A stretch of DNA of 64,000 nt, taken from the NCBI GenBank assembly GCA_036874045.1, contig JAZBRI010000003.1, positions 4,600,501 to 4,664,500 on the forward strand, in the 5' to 3' direction. Source of the stretch: Cymodocea nodosa (lineage: Eukaryota; Streptophyta; Magnoliopsida; Alismatales; Cymodoceaceae). Positions 50,101 through 62,100 of the stretch are shown here, in pieces; positions within the stretch are counted from its first letter, which is position 1; each line of letters opens with the position of its first letter. The position numbers were made by a program, and so were the translations under genes. The notes beneath the pieces are model-generated. The model did no database searches and was not told where the DNA came from. It was given only the letters and a program-made list of their open reading frames with translations.

Positions 50101-53100
50101 GTGAGGGGAAAACCTATGGAAGAAGGTGGTTTGGGTTTTTGAGACTTTTGAGAGATCATGCTAGCCTTGAGGATGAAAATGGCATGAAATCTCTTGTGCT
50201 AGAGGACCCTATGGTTTGAGGTTATCTTGGCAAAGTATGGCTTTCCTTTTAGTAGTGTAGTCCATAATACCCCTTTTAGATGGAGAGACATTCAGGTGGT
50301 ATGGAAACATATAGCCTGATTGGCTAGGTGGATGGGAGGTAGGGGTGACATCAATTTTTGGAGAGATTGGTGGATCCCTTTTGGTATAATCTTGGATATG
50401 TTGGCCATCATACCAGGGATGAAAAACTTGACTATGGCTGAAGTTGCGGCAAACAGCCAGATGCTGGATGGTCTTTTGCTACCGAATATTGTGCTATAGG
50501 AAATCCAGAATAACCTTAATCTTGTCTCGGCTATAGAGGATGAATTCAGGTGGAACCGGATCTTAATTGGAGATGTCAGTATTAAGATTGCTTGGGATGC
50601 AATTCAAAAAAGGTAGGACCCTATCAACTGGTAGGGGGGGTTGTGGAAGATTATGGAATCAATTCTTATCTTCCAAAATCTCCTTTTCCCTTTAAAGACT
50701 CTTTCATTCCATCCTACCTACAAAAGTTAATGCACAGAGGAAAGTCTTTCATCTGGCTTTGCACTATAAATGTTGTCTTTAGATGCCAATGGTAGATTAC
50801 CTTCACCACCTTTGCTTTGAAGGGGATTGGGCCATCTTGAATAGACTCTAGATTAATGAGAAACAGAGGTTCCATCTCCATGATCAGGGGTAGTGGCTGC
50901 ATTTTGTCAAGGGTGTGCTGCTTTGAAATAGCAGGAAACCCTTGGTTAATAATGTTAAGTTTCTAATTGCTAGTGTCTTTTGAGAGTGTTGAAAGGAAAA
51001 CTGTAATGTGCTAGTGCTATATGGGAATTAGAAGGGGTCCTTTGATAGGATCAAGAGAAGGGTTGAATCTAGCCTACAAATCTTCATTTGTACCTTTGGT
51101 AGATCTAGCTGCAACTTGGAGGAGTCTAGTCTTTTAACTGATCTGGGTTTCAATACCTTGGAGGCTAGAAGGTTTACAATTCGGTGGATTGTGTGGAAGA
51201 GGCCTTTTGCAACTAGATTAAAGCTTAATTCTAATGGAGCAGTGGATCAACAAGGACTAGGCATGGGGGTTGAAGTTGTTAGGATATAGGCAGCCCTTGT
51301 CTAACTTTCCATGATTGTTTTGGTTTGTCCAACACTATCTTGGCAGAATTCCAGGCCTTGTATTAGGCCTTGATCATTTGCAAGGACATCGAGCTTGTCT
51401 TGGAATAGCTGGAGGTGGAGATTGATTCCCTTTTGTTGTTCAATGCCATCAGAGACAAGAATTGTATGGTGGGACTACCTCTATGTGGCTAGTGTCATCT
51501 TTGTGATATGATAGATCATGTGCACTCATTTAGCCATGTGATGCGTAAAGGCAATTAGGTGGTGGATGCTCTGACCAAGAGGGGCTTGAATAGACAAAGA
51601 AGTATATATGGATGATTAGAGGATCTACCTTTGGGGATCCGATGAATACTGCTTTTGGACAAAATGGTGATTCCTAGTTGCTGTAGCCACTAATTGGACT
51701 TCCTTTCTCCTTTTTGTGTGTTTCCCTTGTTGTTTTGACGTGACTTGTGTGTTTAGAACCTTTCATAGTTGTAATACTTTTTGATCAAGCCCCCATCCTG
51801 ATAATTGATTGGGGATTATGTAAAAAACAAAATGACGATTTAGAGTTCTGGTTATCTTTGAAGGGTTGTATTGAACGTATTATCCAAATATCTTCACTAG
51901 GTATACCTCTAGAGTTATCAGCATTTTAAGGTAAAACTTAACTTCTTTTTTGTAGATGATAAAACTTGAATTTGTTTCCTTGTTAATACACATGTTTTTC
52001 TCAGAAGTATCCTCAAGAATTTCACATATGAAAATTTCTGGTGAATGTCTCTATGGCTATGGCTATAAAGATAGTGATACATTGTAAAAAAATAGATATA
52101 GATGGTTGAAAGTTTGTTTCCTAAATGGAAGTCAGGGTCGATATGCATAAAAATGTTGATTTATATTTGTCTTGTTCAATATTTCATTTTTTGAAGAAAA
52201 AGCTATTAAAATGGGAGTTTTTTCAATATTAATAAGCATCATCTTAGACTTATAGACATGGAACTTAACATTGATTTCATATTGACCATTGGTCCAATGA
52301 AAAGAAGAAATATGTTAGATTTGGTGAAAATATCATTGGAAGTTTGCTTAAAATAGAGAAGTCTACCAAAAATGGCTAAAAATTAAAAATTTTGGCATGA
52401 AACTTTTGAACAAGCTAAATTAAGACAATGTCATAAAAGTACTATATGTCTTTGAAAGTAATGTGTTGAAAATGTTTAAATTACACGATTGATGTTTCAT
52501 AAATGAGAATAAAATATACTAACCTCATTAAAGCCTAGTAACACAGAGTGCCTTGCTTGTTCAAAAATATTCATCTTGTTCTTCTTATTGGACCATATTG
52601 TGCCGTATAAAGATTTTTTGTCAAATCATCTATTATTTCTACAACACATTGATCCTATGTCATATGTATATTAGAATACCCTAAACTCAATAAGGTATCT
52701 ATGATATTGGGACTGTTGAAGTTAACAAAGAAACCGTTGCTGGATATTGAAGCAAGTCTATTGATACATAGAATACCCTAAACTCAATAAGGTATCTATG
52801 ATATTGGGACTGTTGAAGTTAACAAAGAAACCATTGCTGGATATTGAAGCAAGTCTATTGATACATAGATGTATTGCATTTGTTGAAGAGGTTGTTATGA
52901 ACCTTGGTAGGAGGGATAGTAAGGAACTTATGGTGGAGGTTGCTCAGGTGCTTGTTCTGTCTATTTTACAACTGGTGATTGTGTAGGATTATCATATGTA
53001 GAATCTGAACATATTGCATCATCACAATCATCATCATTATTTCTACTTAAACCTAGATTTCTAGCACATGAATAATCTTAAGCATTCATATATACTTTGA

Positions 53101-56100
53101 TGTCAGCATTCATTTCCTTGATAATTTTGGAATCTAGGCAACAATGTTTGGTTATGAATTTCATTTTAAATCATGCTTAAACAAAAAAATGAGAATACCA
53201 TGTCAACCCTTGTGAAAACAAGTGTGCTGGTGAAACTAAGAGAAATAGGGGAAGACCAAACATTCCATGATTTGGAGTTGAGGCCAATTTTAGTAGGATA
53301 AGGCATGAATTAATGTTATTTTTATATTGAGCAACCACTTGGTCATGACATTTGATGAGGCTAGTTGCGGTGTTTTTTTATATTGGAAGTAGGGAATGAT
53401 TGCTAATGCCATTATTGACTACTTGTCTGGAATATGTATTGTCCTTTTCTTTTAAGATAAAAATGCTGATATTGATTTTAGTGATCTACATGTATTCTCT
53501 GTTACTTTCAAATTTCAACAGTTATTGTATTATGAATTTAACCAACTTCTATCATTTGTGAATTGTGATGCCACTAATATACACAAGAGTTGCTGGTACC
53601 ATTCTTTGTCAGCTTGCTTGGAATTTGTCTGTCCTGTTATTGTAAGATAAAAATACTGTTATAGATTTTTGTTTGAATCTAGAGTGGGGTTATCACTTTA
53701 CATGAACCAGAAATTTATGCTACTTCTGTTAATTGTGTTGCTACTAATGTGAAGCACTTAAATCATGTCCTTTCAGATGGCTCTGTTGCCTGAGGGTATA
53801 ACTGAGTTACTGCACCATGAAAAGTTGCCTGTACCATTGGTATATATCTATATTTCCTGAGTTATTTTTTATGCACAGTTTATTCATGTATGTTAAAGGA
53901 AATTTGATTCCCTTTTTGATATTATTAGGAAGTTGCCACTGCTCATTTAGGAAGTTGTCCGTAAAATTTGGTTCCCATTTTGGTACTATTGAGGAAGTTA
54001 TCCTTAAATTTCGAAGCTGTTTTCCCTTCTCTTATAAATAAATGGACTTGCTACAAATACAAATGTGTGGTAGAATCAAAATCTGACTTGTTTTTCAGTT
54101 AGAAATCAATTGTTATTAGCAATTTTTTCAATAAGCATTATTGTTATTACATGGACTTTTCAAGAATATGCTATGTGGAGACCCATGAGATGGATAAGAG
54201 TGAATTATTATTAGAAAAGACAATGCCTTTATTTATAGCAGCTATAAGGACATAATCATTTAATCACTAGCAATGTGGGACTAAACACATAATCCTAATG
54301 CATTTTTTACTTTAACACTCTCTTTTAGGTTGAAACATACATATCCATCCTGCCCAACTTGATTACACAAATTGTTAAATATCCTAATACCTAAACTCTT
54401 AGTAAAGATATCAACAAGTTATTTTGACTATTGTGTGTATAGAGTGGAAATTATCCCTTTTAGCATCATATCACGAGTATAATGATAGAAAATCTTAATG
54501 TGCTTTGTGCATTCATGGAATGTAGAGTTGTTAATAGTAAATATTGTAACTTAATTATCACAATGTATAAGCATAAGACTCAGTGGTAAAACTCAACTCT
54601 TGTAATACAGTTCTGAGTCACATCATCTCACCTGTAATTTCACAATGTCAAATATATAAAGATGATCTTTTAACGGATAGACCCAAGATATCCTAGAATA
54701 ATTATCAACATACATACTATAATACCGATAACTAGAAATAGACAAAATTTTGCTAGAACCTCAAATATTACAATGGATCAAATCAAAAGAACTCTGATTA
54801 GTCTCAACCTGAAGATGTTTAAAGGAGATATGGCACTCCGGGGTAGGATTTGTTGAAGTTTTCATGAGATGGATGCCTAGGATGATAATGGTACATGATG
54901 GCTCATATGTTGACATTGGTGTCACCAATCCATGAGGTACGTAATCTTGAAACCCTCCTCCTTGCTTAGGGTCTCAACCAGTCCTCTTCCCCATTTATAA
55001 ATTCTGAAAAGTATATTGAAAGAGATAGAAGGTTACCAAACATCAATTAAAGGGTAATAACACTAATGGATAATGGGTTAATTGAAAAATCTTGTATATA
55101 AAAGGTTTTGTCTAGTCTAAACTATGAGGCTAGAACTGTGCTTTTTTCAAAAACAAAGCATGATTGGTCATCGACTATAGTGACAAAGAAAATATTTGGT
55201 AAACTATTCAAATGACCGAAAAGGTCATAATTACCTAACATATAGGAAGAGAGTCTAAAGTCTATTCTCTAGGAACTCTCACCATTAGCCATCATTGTCA
55301 ACTCATACCTGAATTGGAAGCAAGGACTACAGTGGTAGAGGACTCAGTGGCTTGGAATCGTAGAAACCTATCATACTTTGCCAGAGAAACTAGGAATGTA
55401 CTAGCAATAGTGGTATTCTTTGTAATTTCTTGTATCTAAGTAGGCTTGTCAAACTTTTTCCAACATCATTCAGACATGTAATTAGACAACCACAGTACTC
55501 ATAAGATATGAGTTTTCAACCCTTAGTGTGACCTCATCCATATCTTGATCCTCAGCCATAACTGCATGTTGCTGTCATGGCAGAGTGATCTCCTGTAGGC
55601 ATGTCAATGGAAATACTAAGAATTCAAGCAAAAGAAGTTTGAAGATCTAGTAAACTATTCAGTTCCCAGAACATATCCTTGAACTTGAGAAGAAAGCTTT
55701 GGTGATAGGCTTAACAGATAGGTAGCAATGGTAAGTTCATCGCTATATCTTCACAAAGCAGTAATATTAGAAGTCAAGGGCTGATATACTTTCACAAGTT
55801 TCAGAGTTAAGCTTAACAGATAGGTAGCAATGGCAAGTTCATCCCTATATCTTGGCATAGTAGTAATATTAAAGGTCAATGACTGATATACTTCCAATTC
55901 CTCTAGCAGAGACTGCAAGGCAACAGAACTGTATCCTATGTGCGGTGTAAAGATCTTCACATAGATTTCATATACTCAAGCAATCTTTTTCTCATGTTCA
56001 TGCATCTATTGCAGTGTATCTTAGATCTTCTTGCTTAAATGCAACATCATGACACCTCATGCAATATTAGATTTCATACTATTTTCTAACCATATCATGA

Positions 56101-59100
56101 TTGTAAAGTCATTGATGAACCAATCTTCATATTGTTTGTCTTAAACATTAAAGGGTTCATTAGTGATATTTTTCAACTTGTGATGTGTGCCAATAAATGT
56201 TTGAAAGTTGTACTATAACAGATAATTATGGCCATTAAGTTTTTCAGATGTGCCATTTGAGATTCTTCATGATTGAATCCTTGGGGGCTATGATTGAAAG
56301 AAGAAGAAGAAGAAGCAAGTCTATCCTAATAGAGAAAAAAAATGTAGAGGATCACTGAAAGTAGAATAATGGCCTTGGCAGTTAGAATTCCAGGTGGAAT
56401 GTAACATCCATTCTCAGCAGTAATAGTTTCAGGTGCCCACAACCTTGTTCATGGGCTGCTCAAGCAGAAGAAGCCAACTAGAATGTTGATAGTAAAAAAT
56501 GTCTCAGAGAAGCCACAAAAAGGGATTGAAGGCCCTAATAGCAATGGAGAAGGCCTTGAAAGGTGCAAGTGACAGCAAAGGAGAGGTTCTGGACCCTTGG
56601 CAGTTGTCAGTGATGATGAGGGGGAGTCCTTGACCTATGTTTGTGGCAGGGAGGGAGTCCTTGACCCTTGTCAACAGCAACAGGAAGTAGGGTTCCTAGA
56701 CTCCGGTTAGGAGTGATAGGAGGGAGGTTTTCACCCTTTTGTAGTGAGACTGAGGAGATGGCAGATGGGGTGGAAGGGGTGGTGGCTGCTCTAAGGTTTG
56801 AATTTAAGCTTTTATACCATGTGGAGGCATAGGAGACGGATGGGAGTGAATTATTGTTGCTTTTATTTATAGAGGCTACAATGACATGATCATCTCATCA
56901 TTAGCAATGGAAGACTAAATTCACTAAATGCATAATCTTAATACATTATTTACTCTAATATGCTACATCAGCTTGTTGTGGTATTCTTTGCACTCTATTT
57001 AGGTTCTATATGATTCACGGTAATGACAGTTGAGCATATTGCACTGTTTATGTTTCTTTATAATTGGTTTATTGTATTAATTTTACAATTTCCATGCACC
57101 ATAAGAACTCTGTGCAACACTCTTTTGTAGGATGATGAAAAGGAATGTTTCAAATTCCTTTTGTAGGTTCTATATGATTCACTGTAATAACAGTTGAGCA
57201 TATTGCACTGTTTATGTTTCTTTATAATTAGTTTCTTGTATTAATTTTACAATTTCCATGCACCATAAGAACTCTGTGCAACACTCTTTTGTAGGATGAT
57301 GAAAAGGAATGTTTCAAATTCCATTTTAAATAATCAAGTTTTTACTTCATTCTTTTACAATGATAAAGCACATCCAAAAAATTATTTTTAAAAAATTAGT
57401 TTTGTGACTATTATTTATAAGTATTTGCTGTAATTGAACTTATTTCATTGTTTTGAATAAATCCCTTACATCCAAAATGAAAATAGGCCTGAACCTTAAA
57501 AAGTACAAAAAGGGAGGTTTAACATATATACCATTATAAACACCAAACGACACTTAACAAAAGCTCACATAAACTCTGTATAACAAATACACACTTAAAA
57601 TTTACTTACAATTTACAAGTGGCATATTTTAAAATTATAAATTGTTTCAAGGACATCCATATTTCTATCTCAATGTTAGGGAATGTATGAGATTATAAAT
57701 TCAGCAAAAATATTTGACAAATAATGTCCTCAATTAGCAATTTGTTGGTCATAAGGAACATATATTACTCATTCTGTGGGATATTAAGGTTAGACGTACA
57801 AATATCATGCTGCATCCCTAGTGTTTGGCTTGATTGATGCTTTGCATATACGACATCAACTTATGTAATTTTTGGTATTTAGACATGGATATTTACTGTT
57901 ATATCTAGGATTGCATAGGCAATTATGACTTCAAAAACTTGCTCCTCTGCTGTCATGGCTGGTAGACTAACTTTTCTATTTGATATTGATTATTGATAAG
58001 TGACCGCCATAATTATTCTCCATGTGTTGGAAGTAGTAGCTAAATCATGAAATATATCTTTTTTTTTTCATACAGATTAAGTGTCGAAATATCATTGTTC
58101 TTTCTGCAACAAATACTGAAGAATTGGATGTCCAGTGGGAGTGCCTACTGGAATTGCGGGATACTCCTTTGGTGCAACTGACACCCTTCAAATCGAGGCA
58201 TTTGAGTACTCACCTAACTGATGTACGAGATTGGCCTATAACATTTTCAATTTTTTTATTATAATTTGCTAGCTTGTACTTTACATTTTCAAAATTTTAA
58301 AACTATATAATGGATTCTCTACTTGTTTTGCATGTTTTCAACTATAATATTTGAGTTGGATGGCAATACTTTTTGTGTAGGAAATTGATATCAGAGTCCA
58401 GAAAAAACCCTAGGGCACCCACCACCAGCTGTCAGTCCTTGCCACCCAAAACACCATCATCAGCCACCTTCCCCATCCGTAGCTAACATCGTCCGCCCTT
58501 CCCAGCTGTCAACCAATGGTGTACAGCCCCTACCTTCTGTGGTCCTCTCTAACCATGGTTTTTCCTCAGGGAGCTGCTACCCAGCATTTGTAAGCCTTCG
58601 GACCTGACCTGTGGCCCTCTCCATGGTCGTTTTCCTCTGTGCAGCCACCATCCAGTCACTTGTCCTCTTCCTTGCCGCCAGCCGCTCTAGCCTATGGTTT
58701 CTGCTATTAAACAGCTCATGAATAGGGCCGTGTAACTCCTAGACAGTAACTTCTGAGAGTGGATATAATCTGTCCACCTGTTTCCCTACCTTCAAGAAGA
58801 CTAAAAATATTCTGAAAGGCTGTTTTCACCTACAGATCACACCTGTTGTGCTGAGATCAGACTGTTTTGTGAAGGAAACCATGGCTGGAGATGAAATCCA
58901 AGTCAAAAATCTGACCTTTGAAAGCTAAATGAGAAGAATTATCTGATGTGTGCTAAAAGTTTTCTGACATTCATAGCTACATACTAAAGGTTGAAACATC
59001 TCAACCAGTCACTATTTGATGTGAAACATAGTTCTTATAATAATTGGTGTGTTGATATTGCCATTGTTTTATGGTTGGCAAACCGCAAACAATATGGAGA

Positions 59101-62100
59101 CCAATGTTGCTTGTGGTGTGATGATCACCTACCCTATTTAGCCACTCGTCACCAATTTCAACCCCTTCTAAAGCCACTTCCTGTCATCACCAGTCCTAGC
59201 AGGCTTTCTGCTATCGTTGTCAACCCTTTCTAGGCGCACCTGCCATCCTTACCAAACCCTAGCCACACATTGTTGTAGGGGGCTTTAACCTAGCCAACAG
59301 CCCCTTTGGGGGGCCTTTTCTCTTGCTGGCAGCCTTGCTTGGCTCTACCACTTTTCTAGGGCCTCCAACAATGCTCACAACCCATCATTGATCCGGGGTG
59401 CTATCTTGAAGCCCTTGATAAATCTCTCTAGGTCTTTTCAACCTACCTGCACATGTGGGTGCATTGTCAACACCTTTTCAGATTGGAATAATGAATACTA
59501 GAATTGATTTTGATTTCGTATGGCTTCCTCAGGCAATTAGGATACATTAGTGAAAGGATCGATTGTCACTTCTATTAAATTCATTGGGAAAAACTTTTTG
59601 TAGGTTGGAAGTCTCAGACTTTTCTAGGAGCCCATAGGACGATGAAGCATATCATGCAATCCCCTTAAAATGCCAAAACCACCTATGATGACTAGATTGC
59701 TAATGACTGCACTGCCAAATCTTTATTGGTGAATAACAAGGAAGAAGGCTTTACTCGATCTATGATGATGTCAACATCAGTCAAAAAGATTTAGGACATA
59801 CTTTTAGAGTACATATAGCAATGAGAACGATGCATGAATTTCTGAGATCTATAAGCATCTCTTCGCTTATAAGAAAGGGAACAGATCAGTTCAACAGCTA
59901 CAATTTCTTATGAGCCTTGTTGGACAAGTTGGAGGTGTATCAACCCTTTATTGCTAACATCTCCAAAATGTGAGAGTATCAGGAAGAATTATCAGATGTA
60001 TTTCTTGTTGGACTTAAGCTAAAACTTGCTATTCAGATTTGGGAAGATCTGAGTTGATATTGTTTCAACATTGCCATCTATCTTCTCATGTGTGTTGCAT
60101 GTCTCCACTGGATCTCCTACCTCCTTGACCGATATTTTTGAGCAATCTGTGATGTTCTCGTCAACATGTGATGATGGTACTTCTCCTTTGACTGATTTTT
60201 GAGCAATCTGTGATGTTCTCTTTGACATGTGATGGTGGTACTTCTTAAGCCTTTAAAGTACGCAGTGGATGCGGTCAGGATTATTACATGTGTGAGCATT
60301 TTGGCAAAAGCAACCATCCCTTTGAGCAATGTTGGGCAAAGTTCGGGGAACCTCTTGTAACATGTGTTACATTTTTTGATTTGGCCTCTTCTAAGCCTTC
60401 GGCTATCTATTCTTTCTCCTTAGATAGTGACCACCTCTTTGACTCTTACGTTGAGTATGACCAGCTCCAATTGTGGGCCATTCAATCTACAACCTTCACC
60501 TCTCATGCTACACTACTTTAAGCACTCATGCCTTGCTTCTCAAGGTAGTGACTAGATTATAGAAGTATGTCTCGTCCCACATGAAAAGTAAAATCTTCTT
60601 ATCTGAAATTTCCAATTCTTAGACATTCATTTCATTTCTGTAGCTAATGGGCATTGCTGAAGAGGGAGCAGTTCTTGTTTCCTCTCACATTACTCTTGAA
60701 AAGTACTTTATTTATCTGAATTTTCTAATTACTTTCCATTAATACCTTTGTTGAGCAACTATGCTACTGTGTAACCTTTTATATTTTTAGTTACAGCTTT
60801 TAAGATCTATAGACAAAAAGTAGGTTGGGTTTGGACCATAAGCAAGGACAGGGAGTGTATTTGCTCATCCAAGATGAGATACCATGAAGACTTGCAACTG
60901 TTGCTTTGACTATGGAATTCTCTTTTGTGGCATTGTTGTCTTGAGCATCCATTGTTTCATCATTTACAACAAAGTATTTTTTGGGTACATTTGAAGTCTT
61001 TTCATTGAGAGTTTTGTTAATTAGGTAAATATGACTGTACTACCCATAAGTGTTAGTCTTTGTCATCTAGTAAGAGTTCTTTTGATTTGATTCATTGTAA
61101 TATTTGGAGATCTTCCTTGGAGTGTTCTATCTTAGGATATAGATTCTCGTGTGCCTTGGATCTTTCTCTTGGAGTATTGACAAAGCTTATACGGCATTGT
61201 TCAATTTTTTTCTCAAAAATCAAAACTCAATTTTCTACCATGAAAAAATTCTTCAGATTGTTGATGTGCTTGAATTTATGCAATCTAATCTTAAAGATTT
61301 TTGTTCCTCTCAAGTTACTTCACAACCGACTTCTTATAGTCATGCCTATCAACAGATGGGTTCTTGAATACAAACATCGTCATATTCTACATGTCTGTTA
61401 CCGGAGAGATTACTCCTTGGAGATTGTCCTGATGTTGTTTGTACCTTTGCTTTCATTTGCAAACTCATCATTATTTTGCATCTCCTGATGTCGCTTTCTT
61501 TAAGGTAAAGTCTTTTGAGCCTACTAGCAATCTTAAGGAATGTTTTCCTCTTCTCATGCCTGTTGACCACATAATACAATGATTCTTTTGAAGATGAGCA
61601 ATGAACATTAAGGCCCTTGCAAGTGTATCATCAATGGCAACCACTGGTGCCTCCTTCAACTTAGGATAATTCAATCTCACCGATTTATTGGCTCCAACCT
61701 ACACCTACTTACAGCCCTATGCAAAGGTAAATTCACCACCACTACCCTTGTTACTTATGACGAACTTCACCATTTTTTTTGTCAAATTGCCTTATAGATT
61801 TCTGCAAAGTCTATTCTAGTCAACTATTAAGAAGTATTTCACGTTACTCATTGGAAATCTGCAATGAATGACAAAATGCAAGTTTTGGTATCTCATAATA
61901 TATGAGAATTGGTAACCTACCCTAAAGGAGCAAGCGTAGTCAATTGTAGGTATGTTTTTACTATTAAACACAAGGAAAATGGCTTAATCGAGAGATAAAA
62001 AGCTTAATTGGTGCCACGAGGCTCTACACAACTTATAGGATGGATTATGTAGAGGTTTTTCACTGGTGCACGACTCAATACCATATTGATTATTTCTATC

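Larger units (their letters stand above)
44579..51836 (+). mobile_element. L1-type LINE with RNase H domain, interrupted by a Mutator-like element
   Basis: This LINE sits in intron 11 of the FAD synthase-like gene, same strand. ORF1 remnants: a DUF4283-like region (about 45127-45405, [11 protein letters not shown] and [12 protein letters not shown]). The zinc knuckle at 45451-45493 reads [14 protein letters not shown], with two of the three cysteines replaced by tyrosine. ORF2 remnants: the endonuclease starts NCKGLGN (about 47665) and has [11 protein letters not shown] (about 48040). RT runs about 48900-49560 with [14 protein letters not shown] and [16 protein letters not shown] zf-RVT stretch lies near 50690-50800, and an RNase H tail ([12 protein letters not shown]) near 51220. 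The 3' end has CCCCATCC..GATTGGGG and a short A-rich tail. An exact 11-bp target duplication (GATTTAGAGTT) flanks it at 44568-44578 and 51837-51847. Many stops make it inactive. Removing the 1460-bp insert leaves about 5.8 kb. Confidence 0.88.
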
